Assembly: GCA_902806595.1 (NCBI GenBank)
Contig: CADCXC010000044.1
Location: 310,001-374,000, forward strand
Origin: Pyrenopolyporus hunteri
Taxonomy: Eukaryota; Ascomycota; Sordariomycetes; Xylariales; Hypoxylaceae
Length of the DNA: 64,000 nt
Direction of reading: 5' to 3'
The notes beneath the pieces were generated by a model, which saw only the letters and a program-made list of their open reading frames with translations, made no database searches and was not told the DNA's origin. Below, piece by piece: positions 33,578 to 46,800 of this stretch. The first letter of the stretch is position 1, and every line of letters begins with the position of its first letter. Made by a program: the position numbers and the translations under genes.

Positions 33578-35530
33578 CTACGTGGCTGCAATACGATTTA
33601 TATTCACCAGTTTAGATCGGATCTTCTCTTCCTCGGTTTCAGTCGTGATGCTGTCTGTGTCGCTACGATAGCGGGGACGTGTCATTGGAAGTGTTGCGAT
33701 ATTTGCAAGGGGGCGGAAAAATCGGTTGTAGGCGATGAAAGTGTCGTGATCTCCCGTAAAGGCATTAACCGGGGTAGCCATATAAATGCTTCTTCGTCTA
33801 ATTTCAACTGCATCTTCGGTGATGGGTCGGACGTTGAGGTACTTGTATATAGTGCTAAGGACGGGTATAGAGAGGCCATGCACTACGATCGAAAACAGAA
33901 CTAGGAAATATACCACTGCAGTTTGAGTTAGCTAGTATTTATGGAGGCATGAATCAACCAATACGGACCTGGACATATCGCGTCGAGCAATTCACGCTCC
34001 CTTGCGCTAGCGGCTGATTCTTTCGGGAACAATAATCTCGTATGTTGGAGGTAATACACCGCCCCAACGCCTATAGGGCCAAAATAGCCCATGAATACCG
34101 CTTCACGCCAATTCTTGACTACTGCCGGCATCATCTTATACGTAATGAGCAAAGCAGGAATCCGTCGGAATAGAAGAACAAGAACTCCTAAACCCAGAAG
34201 ACGGGGGTATGTGATCCCGGTGGTTAAAGGCTGGTGAAATTCTTCCCAAGGAATGGCAATACCGACGTAGATAAAGCCACCAAAGTTAAGCAAGACGTCG
34301 ATGCATGAGTTGACTTCGTCGTGGCGACGCTCCGTCTCTGCGAGGAACTCGCCATCCCAGTTTAGTGCGCAGCCCGCGACGAAGCAAGCAAGAAGGTCGC
34401 TTGTGCCAATTGCTCCGCAAGTCCCAACAATAAACAGCTATTACGTATTGTCAGCATTGGCCTGGTAGAAAATAGGGAAAAACGAGAAAGGCTTGGAAGA
34501 GCTTACGCCCAATGCTGTTGGGAATAATAGATAGCTTTCTGAGTCAATCCATCGGCGAGAAAGCGAGAATCTGACGCCCATTCGGGCACAGAATCCGACG
34601 AAAGCGCCGTATACAACGGCTAGCAAGACAATAAAAATAAGAGTTTCGATGACCCAATTCCCCAGCGCGATGCCAACGTCTCGCGTGTCTTCGCCAACAC
34701 CCCGGCTGCGGTCCACGAGCTTTTCTTGGCGATTCTCTGTCAAACGAAGGAGGTTGACAGCAAGCATTAAGAAGGGCGAAGCAAAGCCGTCGTTGGCGCC
34801 GGCCTCAGCCGAAATTATCTCCCGAAGAGGCCGAGCCACGTACTTGTCAGCGAAGGGACCCTTCGCGACGGCCTGCGAGAGGATGGGATCCGTAGACGTA
34901 ACACATGCCCCGATAACAAGGGTTGCGAGCAAGGATAGCTTCGGGATCGTTGCAAGCACGCAGACGGAGGTTGCTAACCACATCATGGCCATAATCGGGA
35001 TGAGGCAAACTATCAATTCCTTATAATGTAGGTGGATATACCTTGCCGGTAGCTGGTATCCAGCGATGACTCTAGTGTTGTGGAATCTATAGTTAGCTTC
35101 TTGACTCCATGTGAAGGTTCGAAGTCAACCCATGTGAGGATCATTCCACATTCAACTCACAATTGGATACCAATCATCACCCTCATTACGCCAAGTGTGA
35201 TGGCATCTTGCTGGCCTTCGGCGGCTGAACCCCATCGCTTGGCATCTAGAAACTTGGCCGCGATCGGGCCCAGGATCATGCCAATGAGCACGGCCGGTAC
35301 TAATAGATTACCATCAGCCGGGAATAACAGAAGGAGACGGTTCATAGAAGAGAACTAACATGCTTCACCGAGATACCAGACACCTTTTATCTTGACAGCC
35401 ACCAGGCCGTACAAGACTGCGAAAGCGCCTAGAACTACATCAGCACTATTCTATTGCTGAGATTGGTATATCCGGTCTCACCAAGTACAGCAACGACAAT
35501 ATTCAGCTCACTGATATCGAGGGTCGGCAT
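33578..35530 (-). CDS. Plasma-membrane Na+(K+)/H+ antiporter, NHA1/SOD2 type
   Basis: Six exons (35482-35530, 35360-35428, 35161-35299, 34507-35071, 33969-34437, 33578-33915) give 542 aa, with every phase consistent. The N-terminus (MPTLDISELNIVVAVLGAFA) and VKIKGVWYLGEALPAVL are characteristic of fungal NHA antiporters. The ion-binding core is intact: ACVTSTDPILSQAVAKGPFA has the TDP aspartate of one discontinuous helix, and SAEAGANDGFASPFLML has the ND aspartate pair of the next. Later motifs include IGTSDLLACFVAG, LFRRIPALLITYKMMPAVV, MGYFGPIGVGAVYY and FLVLFSIVVHGLSIPVLS. These antiporters export Na+ or K+ in exchange for protons for salt and pH tolerance. The long cytosolic tail of yeast Nha1 is missing, leaving about 85 residues, as in shorter paralogues. 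The last intron uses a weak GTCCGT donor. Confidence 0.92.
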
Positions 35531-38139
35531 CGTGAGAGATATCGCGAAGACGGACAATAATCGTGCATGTGAAGAGAAGGAGCTAGAGGTTCGGCCCTGA
35601 ACTCTTGCGTTCGCCCGGTGAAAGCAGCGGGGATATGCCAAGGAAATACATGAAGTAGGAAGCTCGCGGGTTGGCGCGAGACGGTGATGAACATGTCGAT
35701 TGACAATATGCCGTCAGGGATGGCGTCCATGTAAGTCAGGATGTAAGTCAGTGAAATCTCCGACTTGGCAATGATGCACCGATCCATTCCAAATGTAGGA
35801 ATGCTTCTCCCTCCAAAGAGCTGTTCACCAGCCACGGTGTCTCGTTACGGAGCATCTAAGCTTCTCCGCGAGGGCCCGGTGAGTACGGACCCCTGCACTC
35901 CCTCCTTTCGGTCTCAGACATATGTCTAAGCTACCCCTGGGCACAACCGTCGATCAATCTAATTGGGCAGATATTTGGTAGAATGGCTTCCAAAGAAAGC
36001 TTGTATTGTTATTAGTGTTACTTATTTTATAATACTTCTCGAATATTTACATCAGGCGGAACAGGTGGCTGACGAGGCAAGTGTGACAGGGAGAAGGTAT
36101 GTGTCAGTCGACGAATGGTCGATATCCCCACGGATATCATTGGAGATCTAAAGCGAATATCCAAGAGTTAAGAATCACGTATTTATAAGGGCGAGTGATA
36201 AACAAAATGCCGAAGTATCACACAGAGTGTACGCAACGGTTGGACAAAGGGGAATACCAGATCATTCTGTACGTTTCAGACCTTTCTAGTACTTGACTAT
36301 ATCATGTAGGATACCCAACCTAGAATATATTAGCCAACGGTTAGACGTGGATCTCGCAAGAGAGGTAAGATATTCGTATGATATGCTCGTTCGTTAGAGG
36401 GGATAATGAATTGCAAATAAATCATCCTAACGATTTAGGAGAGTGAGTCGCCTGTATTATGTATATATCTATATCTGCTGCCTGTAAAGAATTCCCAGTC
36501 GATATATAGGTGGTTTCGTGAATGATCTACACGATACTTGAAATTTGATCGGCCGTGTCGCTGAGACCTAGACTCTCCGAGCCAAGGTCTACATTCCCGA
36601 GCCCCTGCCCTACCTATGGTGTCGGGGCCCTCCTAGTTTAGATATCATGCGGCGTGCTGGAGTTTTGAGAAATCATAGGTCCATTTCAATGGGAACGTTT
36701 CTCTAAAATTTGTGACATGGATATGCCACATGGTATATCCTCGAGAAGTCCAGCCTGAAGCCCTTCCGGTGGCACAGAGGATATGTGCCTCTTTTCTTCA
36801 GCGATCTAACCTACCTTATTCAAGGAACGCGATCGATTCGTAAGGAATTATAACGGCTAATATCGGCTTACGAAGCGCTAGAATTAAATATAAAACTTAT
36901 TATTTTAATCCCATTATAATTCTAGAATAATTGGGAGTGTATTGTGCCATTAATCAACTGCAGTTAAGTTAACCGTCTAAAAGAACGGATTGAAGATAGG
37001 GAGATAAATGCCCATTTTCTCACTGGAATTATAGCGGGGTAATACGCCGTAATTAGATATTTGCGGGGAGCCCAGCCACTACAATTACAGCGGGATTTAC
37101 ACTAGAGCTAGGGGATTCATCCCACCTTATACTTACACGTATATACCATACGTCGACGACGCAGAAGGCCAGTAGGCGTTCTTCGGCGGTATTAACGATA
37201 TCCCATATTCCGTAGATGGATGAGTAAGGATCAGGTTTTCAGAGATGGCACCAAGCATCAGAATAGTCAAAGCGAGGCGGTTTAATCGTAACTCTTGTAA
37301 GGGGGACCAGCCCCCGCCGCCTCCATGACGGGCAATGAGTCAGTCAATCGGAATCGCGTTTAACGCGACCGCAATCGCCAGGAGTAAACATTTCATAGCT
37401 AATATTATTATCTCGCGTTTTCGGGATGGCTATTAGCTATCTCAGTGGGCGCGTAAGCACTGCGGCTTTGCGCTCGCGAGACACCGCCTCTTAGATTAAT
37501 ACGCCCAAATCTCAGATCCCCTCGCTAAAGTTCCCTACCCCAGCACGCCAGTTCAGCCCAAGGGGCCCCAAACGGTACCTAACGAGGCTCTAAGTATCAA
37601 GATCTCGAGTTACCTTTTACGGCAACTGTAAGCCAATTCAACCAATGAGACTTCATCCAGCCTACCTACCCACCTGGGTACTTAGGCTCGTTTGGGAGAT
37701 CGAATCTTCACGCGAACGTGTAATCGTATATTTCATATAATACTGCCACTACGCTCTTTTCCTTCTACAAAATTAAATTACCTCTATGTTATTAGAGCTC
37801 CATGGCGAGCCCCATTGAGGATGGATAATTCTTCATGAGCTCCGATAATAACCAGGGCCATCTGAGTGCAGAGGTAGGTAGGTAGGTATGAATCATAATA
37901 ACCATCAAACGCGTGACACGCAAGACTTGCAAGCAACTACTCCCCATGATGATATATAAGAACGTATGAAACGCGCCATTAGCACCATTATTAGGATCAG
38001 AAATCAACAACAGGAGCAATCAACTTTCGGATAGAGTATTCGCGACTGGAACAACGTGCAAAAAAGGTAACTATATGTTATCTCATCACTCGGCCCTCAC
38101 TCACCAACCGGTTCCTTGCGTGAGCTAAGAAACTGTACG
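35531..38139. other. Gene-poor region (2.6 kb)
   Basis: Contains the antiporter promoter (35531 onward) and the GST promoter (up to 38139). A TACCTACCCACCTGGGTAC/GGTAGGTAGGTAGG set of short motifs sits at 37660-37690 and 37870-37890. Stretches at 36890-36930 and 37390-37420 are AT-rich. No gene or RNA supported. Confidence 0.3.
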
Positions 38140-38948
38140 ATGGCAGACTCTAATACCATCATTTTTTACGATATCGCATCAGCACCACCCGCGGCTCCAT
38201 TCGCACCTAATCCCTGCAAGGCTCGGTAAGTTCCAAGTTCAACGCGACTCTTAAGTAATGTAAAAATGGCCCCATGGAGCTAACCTGTTGAAGGTACGCG
38301 TTGAACTTCAAAGGCGTCAACTATCGAACGCAATGGGTCGACCTGTCGGACGTGAAATCAGTGCGTAAGCAACTAGAAGTCGCGCCCGTGCGATTTTTCG
38401 CCGATAAAAAGCCATTCTACACGTTGCCAATCATCCATGATCAGTCCACCGGCTGCATGGTCGGTGATTCATTCGATATTGCTGTATACTTAGACAGGAA
38501 ATACCCCGACGGCCCATCTCTGTTCGCGCCCTCCACTATAGGCCTACATAAGGCGTTCAATGCTCGGGTCGATCGCATCTTCACCTCGGGCCACCTCCTT
38601 TTCACCCACAGCATACCGTTCGATCCGAAGACCGCAGACGTGTCCAAGGCAGAATTCCGCAGGAAGGCTGGCGTGAGCTGGGAGGAGCAAACTGTGCGAG
38701 GTGAAGAGAGGCGGCGGGAGTTGGAGAAACTGAGGGACTCGCTTGGCGAATTAGCTGCGTCCATAAATCGCGAGCAAGGACCCTTCGTGTGGGGCGAGAC
38801 TCCGTCCTACGCCGACTTGATTATCGGAGGTTGGTTGATGTTCTGTTCTAAGACGGTTAAGGAGTGGGATGAGATCCAACTATGGCATGATCGTGTATGG
38901 GGGAACCTCCACAGGATCTTACAGGAGAGATATGGTGGTTTTAAATAA
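38140..38948 (+). CDS. Glutathione S-transferase-like protein
   Basis: Two exons (38140-38225 and 38294-38948), with a 68-base intron, encode 246 aa. The N-terminal thioredoxin-like domain starts IIFYDIASAPPAAPFAPNPC, joins across the intron to ARYALNFKGVNYRTQWVDLS, and contains YTLPIIHDQSTGCMVGDSFD, where the Leu-Pro and Gly-Asp-Ser positions are those of a GST glutathione site. The C-terminal helical domain has PSYADLIIGGWLMF. The pattern fits the fungal etherase/LigE-like GST branch rather than the Ure2-like branch. A role in detoxification or aromatic-ether metabolism is inferred; substrate unknown. It stands alone, with a telomere-like tract 70 bases downstream. Confidence 0.87.
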
Positions 38949-40151
38949 GTCACGTATCATGTAACATTGGATCGAGATAGAAGTATTATTATCCGATTCC
39001 ATTTGATATTTGCTTCGAGGGTTAGGGTTAGGGTTGTGGTTAGGGTTGTGGTTAGGGAACCGTGTAGGGCCAACGTATAACCACACGAGCGTTTTAAGAA
39101 AAATGGCATCGAAGATGCGTGCACCATAGAGAAATGGGTCAACCTAGAAATCGAGAAAGCTCCCAAAATGATGTGCACCCCTTAGATTCCATTAAGTGTT
39201 GTACGATACAGCCCAATACGCTCATTTAGGTAGCGCATTTTATTGATTAATATTTAATTAGGTACCTAGTTGCGATTACATTATTTCATATGTAATCCAA
39301 TGAAAAGGCTTTTGTAGAAACTGATGACTTGTGTAGTGTATTCAGCTACGGGTTGAAGGCCACCCCTTTTGGGTCCCACCAAATTCCGGGTATATCCACG
39401 GGTAGTCCCTATGGACTCCCTCGACTCTTTGACTTATAACTTTCCTTACCTACCCAGCTAGGTACCTACGTATCTGGAGGAGTTATTATGACACTAGTTC
39501 TAACCCTTTATCTTAGTCGTTAACGCCTGAGTTCATGCCATAGTACTGTCTATGAGATTCTAGGCGTAATGGCTTAATCTGCATATGTCAATATCGTCTA
39601 TTAATTCACTCCTGAGTTTAGTCTACAATGCTATTTCCCGAGATATATACTTTGAGTGAACCCAGGTTGAATAGGAACTGAGATTACCTCTCTTCCATTG
39701 ATATCCTCTTTTACTTAGTAGTACAGATATCGGAGTATCTCAACGCTACAGCAACATTTTATTTTTACCTACCTACGTACTCGGGTAAGTAGGCAGCTTT
39801 GTAAAAGCTACGTAGCAGCATAACTGAGTGCTTAACCCCATCTTAAAATACATAAGTTCTACCTAGAAGACCTAGTTAGAAGAGCCCCGGTAACGGGATC
39901 GTCAACCCCGTGTAACAGGCAGCCTCAACTCCCCCTATGGGTCATAACATACCTACATTCAAACATACTAGACTGATTTTCTTCTTTTGCGTGCCTAATA
40001 TCATCTGTTAAAACTTGGCTTTACAAGATTTACCCAGATCAACTTCTCTCTACCAAAACACGTCTACTAAGAAGCTCCTTGCCAGTCTCTACTCTCCCAA
40101 CATATGCACCTACACCACAGCACAAGAACACTCTAAATCACCAAACTCGCC
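38949..40151. other. Intergenic region with telomere-like tract and short palindromes
   Basis: Holds the interstitial TTAGGG tract (39019-39057). CTAGGTACCTA-type palindromes lie at about 39258-39272 and 39458-39476. No gene supported; a CT-rich promoter-like stretch precedes the small gene at 40152. Confidence 0.3.
39019..39057. repeat. Interstitial telomere-like TTAGGG tract
   Basis: The plus strand reads GGGTTAGGGTTAGGG and then two GGGTTGTGGTTA-type variant units ending in TTAGGG. Six-base TTAGGG is the telomeric unit of most filamentous ascomycetes. It lies internally, just after the GST gene, with interspersed GTGG variants. Confidence 0.9.
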
Positions 40152-40557
40152 ATGGCGCCCCCGAAAAGCACGAACTTACGCGGCATAAGTTGCTTGGTCT
40201 TTCTTAGCGGCGGAACCCCCGGTGGCTTTAACGAAGCGTGGGACAAGCTCGAGGTCACTGAGTTCGCAATGAAGGTATCTATCGCAACTATTGCTTGCAT
40301 ATAACTGTTCCGACGAATCGATATTAATATTTGATTCAATTCCCCAGGTTTTATTCCACCCTCGTGGTCCCCTCATGCGCCATAAACAGCCCTTCATGGT
40401 CATCCGTGCCGCACGATATGCTATAGACTTCTTCGAGAAGACCATGGCCTTCCTAGGAGGCGCCGAGTGGGAACCTCGATTCTACACTTTGTTACTTCGT
40501 GCTATGGCCCTTATAGATTTTGTCAACGAACAAATCTACGTCATCCGTGGCTATTAG
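40152..40557 (+). CDS. Small unrecognised protein (110 aa), tentative
   Basis: Two exons (40152-40274 and 40348-40557), with a 73-base intron (donor GTATCT, acceptor CCCCAG after ATTTGATTC), give 110 aa with phase 0 at both ends. The start MAPPKSTNLRGISC has good context after CTCGCC. The second exon reads FHPRGPLMRHKQPFMVIRAA and then FYTLLLRAMALIDFVNEQIY before the stop. It is mildly basic, without signal peptide or membrane helix. I recognise no family. The target-site duplication of the copia element begins 134 bases after the stop, so the element sits in its 3' flank. A longer alternative C-terminus running into the LTR is possible but less likely. Confidence 0.42.
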
Positions 40558-40690
40558 GCAGAAGAACTGTATCTGCGGCCCCAAATCCTTCCGCCATGCA
40601 ACGCTGGAGGCGTCGAATGAAAAGAGAGATGATGGGCTGGGATATGGTTACTATATGTATTATGGATACAAGAAATCATTCTCGAGTCTT

Positions 40691-40695
40691 GTTAT
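40691..40695. repeat. 5-bp target-site duplication, left copy
   Basis: GTTAT directly abuts the left LTR; the same five bases abut the outer edge of the right LTR at 47809-47813. Confidence 0.85.
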
Positions 40696-40815
40696 TATCG
40701 GAGATCTAGGATTAGTCATCCAGATCCACCTCATATATATATAGCCCTTACTGCCAGATTCCTCCTAAGGGATTCTACCCTCATATATAATATATACGAT
40801 CTATATTATCCTATA
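40696..40815 (+). repeat. 5' LTR (120 bp) of the copia element
   Basis: Starts TATCGG and ends CCTATA. It aligns without gaps over its full length with 47689-47808, differing at about 20 sites, all transitions. The ends are TA...TA instead of TG...CA. This copy keeps most of its C and G. Confidence 0.9.
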
Positions 40816-40832
40816 AGTTATGAGCCCGGAAT
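40816..40832 (+). promoter_or_regulatory. Primer-binding site, initiator tRNA-Met half type
   Basis: Directly after the 5' LTR the sequence reads AGTTATGAGCCCGG. This is complementary to the anticodon stem-loop of eukaryotic initiator tRNA-Met (GGGCTCATAAC), as in copia elements primed by a half-tRNA. It confirms the LTR boundary and the direction of the element. Confidence 0.8.
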
Positions 40833-43800
40833 CGTTATCCGTTACTTCTAATTGGTTAAAATAGCGAGGAAAAAAATTTAATTTTATAATAATTTTATTT
40901 TTTAATTTTTTTAAAATATTTTTATTACTTTTAATTAATTAAATCTATTTCGTTTTTATATAATTTTATCGAATTTAATTAATTATATTAAAAATTAAAT
41001 AAATTTTTTTTTAAATTTTTATAATTTTACGATTATACCTATTTTTAACGTTTTAAAAAACTTTATTTTTATTTTTTACGATATTTATTATATTTTTAAT
41101 AAATTATTATTTTTTTCGAAATTCGAATTATATTATTCGACATTATTATATAATAATTTTTAAATAATAATTATATATAGATTTAAATTTTTTTAAATTT
41201 ATTAATAACTAATCGTATTAAATTTAATAATTTAATATCGAAAGTTTCGAAATAATTAAATATTATATTATTAAATTTATTTCGATTTAACGGTAATAAT
41301 TAAAAATTATAAAATTTATTAAAAATGTTAATTTAATTTTATTTTCGATTTAATGTTATTTATTTATTATTAAGTAATAAATAACGACTTATATTAATAG
41401 TTTTTTTTCGTATATATTTATTAAAAAAAATAAAAATATTAAAAATTATATAATTTTAAATCGATTTTATAACCGATTTATATTTATTTTAATATTAATT
41501 TCGAAGTTTCGAAAATATATAATATAATTTATAACCGAAAAAACACGAAAATTCGATTTTTTATATTATTAATTATCGTTTATATCTTTATATTTTAATT
41601 TTAATTTTAATTAATTAAAATTTTATTTTATTTTATTATTTTTTATTTTTTTTATAACATTATAAATTATCGTTAAAATCGTTATCGTTTCGAATATATA
41701 AATTATATTATAAATTATATATTAATTTTATAAATTTTATTAATAATATAAATTATTATATTAATTTTTTTTTAATTTTTTTAATTATATACGTTTAATT
41801 TAAATAAATTATTTATTATTATTTAATTATTTTCGAATTACGATTTTAATTTAAATTTAAATATATTAAAACGTAACGTTATATTTTTTTTTTATTTAAT
41901 CTATTTTTTTTATTTTATTAAATTATATTTTTTATATAATTATATAACGTTATTAAAAAAAAATTAACTTAAATAAATTATTATTTTATTCGATTAATAA
42001 TTATATCGATAATAATTATTAATCGATTTTATTTAATTTAATAACGATATTTTCGTTAATACGCGGTTTTTTCGAATATTAATCTTTCGAACCTTAACCT
42101 CATTATATACGATAATAACACCCGTTAACTTCGAAATAAATCGTCGCATTAATTAACTAATTAAACAATCGAATCGATCCCCCCTTAATTAATAATAATT
42201 ACTTTTCTTTCCTTATTTTTAATATACCATTCGATATAATTTCGCTTTATTTTAAATATACGAATTACGACTTATAAATTAATAAAAAAAATAATTACAC
42301 ATATATATATAAAAATCAACATCGAATAAAATATTTTTTTTTTTATTTTTTAAATATTAAATATTTAATTTAATTTCTACGATTAAATATTATTCGTACT
42401 TTTTATAATATATAATAAATACGCGTTATTATATTTTTTTTTTTATTTTATTTTATTTATTAAATTTTATTTTAAACTTATATCGAATTAAAACTTTATA
42501 TATAAAATTTTATAATCGTTTTATTTTATATTATTATCGTATATAATTATATATTAATATTATTTATATTTTTTAATTATAATTTTTATCGTATAATTTT
42601 TATCGATTTTTTTATATTATCTTAATAATATTATTTATTATAAATTTAATTAATTTTAAAAATATTTTTATACGAAAGATTTTAACTTTTAAAAACGAAT
42701 TAAACTTCGAAAATTAATTAACGAAATTTGAAAATAAATTTAAATATAACGATTTTTTATATTATATTATCGAAAACTTACCTAAAAAACGTACGAATTA
42801 ATATAAAAAAAACCGTATTTTCGTTATTATTTTAATTAATAACTTTTTATCGAATTACGTAAAAATTATTTTAAAAAACTACGATTAAAATTTTAACGAT
42901 TAAAATTTTAAAACTATTTATAATTTCGTATTAAAATAAATTTTCGAAAATTTAATTAACTATATAATCGAATTAATCGATAATTAATAAATGTTAATCG
43001 TAATTTCGAATCTATAAAAATTTTTTAATAAAATTATTAATATTCGTAAACGTTTTAATTAATTAAAAATCGATATTAACGAAAAATATACGTTATATAT
43101 TATATTATATTATTTAAAAAATTACGATCGTATATAATATAAATAATTATTATATTAATTAATTAAAAAAAATCTTATATAATACGAATTAATAATCGAT
43201 ATATAAATTAAAATTAAATTATCGAAAAACGACGATATCGTCGTATTAATTTAATTTAAAAATATTTTTTTTTATAGTCGTAAATTATAATAAAAATTTT
43301 AAAATAATTTATTTAATTAAAATTACTTTATATCGTTTTAACCTTTTTTTAATTATTTTAAAATTTATTTTAAAAATATTAACTTTACGTAAATATAATA
43401 CGAATCGAAATAACGATAATATAAAATCGACTTTAATTAATATAATAAATATTATAAATATATAAACTTTAAAAAATATTACTTTTATAAAAATTAATTA
43501 AAATTCGTAAAAATTAATCGTAATAATTAATTTAAAACCGATCGTATTATCGTAAAATCGAATAATTAAAACGCCGGTTTTAAAATATTAAATTTTAATT
43601 ACGATATATAATTAATTTCGATACTTAATTCGATTTTAAAACTTATTTCGAATTCGAAACTTTTATTAATTTCGATATTTAATTCGATTTTAAAACTTAT
43701 TTTAAATTCGAAATTTTCGTTAATTTTAATATTTAATTTAGTTTTTATATTAACTTCGGTTATCGTATTAAGTAATTTATTATTAATATTATTCGAAATA

Positions 43801-46800
43801 ATTATTCGAAATAACGTAATTTTAAATTTAAAAAATAATAAATATACGTTTAATAATTAACGATATTTTATTATTTTAACTTATATAATTTAACTTTTTT
43901 TAATTATAATAATTAATAAAAAAATCGTAAAATCTATTATATTTAACGAAATAAAAATTTTAATTATTATTTTTTCGAAATTTATTAATATTTTTCGTTT
44001 TATTAACGTAATTTTTAACGTTTTCGTTTTTTATAATATATTTAATATTAATTAATTATATTTTAAAAAAGTCGTAATTAATAATCGAATCGATATTTTA
44101 ATTAATAAACGTAAAAATTAATAATTTATAATTATTAATTAAATATTAAACGTAGTAATTTTTCGCATTTATCGATTAATTAATTTAACTTTTATATAAA
44201 AATCGTTTTAATTAAATTTCGTTTTATATATTATTTATTAATTTATATATAAACGTTTTATATATATTAACGTTAAATACGTAGAAATTATATACGAACG
44301 TATCGATATTAAAATATTTAAAATTAAAATAATTAATTATAAATACGAAATATATTTATTTAATAAAATAATTAAATTAACGAATTAAATTTTATCGATT
44401 CTTTAATTTAAATTATTAACGTTAATTATTTTCGATTTAATAAAATACGAATATAAATATAATAATTATCGTTATATAATTTACGTAATTAATAATTATT
44501 CGAAATATTATTAAATCGTTTTTATATTTACGAAAATATTTAAATTCGTTTTTATTAAAATAATTAAATTAATTTAAATAATTAAACGATAAATAATTTT
44601 ATTAATATAAACGATTTATTTTAATAATAACGAAAAATTTTTCGACGTTATTAAATAAGTTAAAATACGTAATATATTAATTTATTTTATTATAATTTAT
44701 TATTATAAATAATTCGAATTAATTAAACGAGTCGAATTATTTATATAATAAATAATGCGATTTACTTTTAACGCCGTCGATTTACTTTATATATTATAAT
44801 TTTTTACGAAATAAATTACCGTAATTACGATAAATTTTTTATCGATTCGAATTAATAAAAATTTTAAGTTATTATAAATACGTTTAATTACATTTTTAAA
44901 TTTACATTTATTTAATTAATAATTATAAATTACTTACTTTTATAAATATAGTTATAATATTTACGTTATTAAACGATAATTACATTTTACGAAAATAAAT
45001 TTATATATTATTAAAAGTTAATTAATAAATTATAAAAATAAATATAACATTATTTATTATATTTATTTCTTTTAATTTAAAAAAGTTAAAAAAGTTATCG
45101 ATATTTAATTCGTAAAAAAATTTCCCGAAAAAATTAAATTACGCTTCAATTTTCTTACTTTAAAAATTACATTCGAAAATTTATTAATTATATCGATTAT
45201 CGATTCGAATTCGAATTTTAATAACGTAAAATAATTATCCCTTTTTAAATCGATTACCTTATTTATTTTTAAATTTATTTTTAACTTTACAAACGATTTA
45301 AATTCGAATTTTATAAAACCGTAAAAATAAAAATTTTTATTTAAATTACCTTCGATTTAATTATTTAAAATTTAAATAATTTTTAAAAATTAAATAATTT
45401 TTAAAGATTAAATAATCTTTAAAAATTAAATATATATAATTACGGTTTTTAAAAATTAATATTCGAATTTATTTAACTTTATTAATAATTTTACCCCTAT
45501 ATTTATTAAATTAAATATATTAATATTAAACGAATTTAATTTTTTTTTAAACGAATTAAACGATTTAATTAAATTAAATAATTTAAAAAAATTAAATAAT
45601 ATAATTAAATTAAAAATTAAATTAATAATTAAATTAAACGTCGAATTTTTCGAAGATATTTTAACGAAATTAAAACGTTTAATTTTAAATAAAAATTCCT
45701 TTTAAATTAATTTTATTTTAATTTAAACGTTTTAATCGATTTAATTATAACTATTACGAAAATTACTTCGTAATATTATTTTAATTAACTATATTATTTA
45801 ATTAATTTTAATTTTAAAATTTATTTATATTAATATTAATATTTATATTTTTAATATTATTTAATTTTTTTACTTTTCGAATTTAATAATCGATTATTTT
45901 TTAATCTTTAATTATTCGAACCACCCGTTTATTAAAAATTTTAAATAAATTTAATAAAACTTAAAATTATAAAAAAAATAATAATTTATTTTCGAAAAAT
46001 AAATACGTAATTTAAAAAATTATTATATATAAAATTTAATAATTTCGTTTTAAAATATAAATATTTTATTAAAAAAATAAATCATAAATTAAAAATTTAA
46101 TTTCGATAGTTAATAATAATATAATAAAATACGTTAAATAATATGCGAAAATTTAAAAAAATATAATTTATAAATAATTTAAAATTTATATATTATCGTT
46201 ATCGATTTTATTTTAATTAAATTATTTTTAATATTTATAATAATTTTCGACTTCGAATTTTATTAATTAAACGTAACTATTATTTTTTTAAACTTCGAAT
46301 TATACGATAAAAAAATTTACGTCGAATAATCCTACGAATTTATATAAAAAAATCTTAACTATATTTATCGATTTCGTAAAATTTTATATAAATTATATAA
46401 AACCTTATTTTAATAATATTATACGTTAATTAAAACTTTTCGAACTTTAAATTTCGAATTCTTTATAATTAATTATTACGTATATAAAAATAATAACATA
46501 AATATATTTTTATTAATTTACGTTAATAATTTAATTTTTAATAAATTTATTAAAAATATTATCTTTTAAACGAAAAAAACCTTCGCTACTTTTTTCGAAT
46601 TTAAACTTTTAAATAAAACCTATTTATTTTTCGATTTAATTATTCGAAAAAATCGTATTTTAAAATAAATTTAAATTAATTAACTTTAATTCGCCGAAAA
46701 AATATTTATAAAATATAATTTTACGGATTTTAATTTTATAAAAACCTTTTAACGATTTAATTTTTTTATATTTTACCTTTAAAAATTAATTATAAATAAA

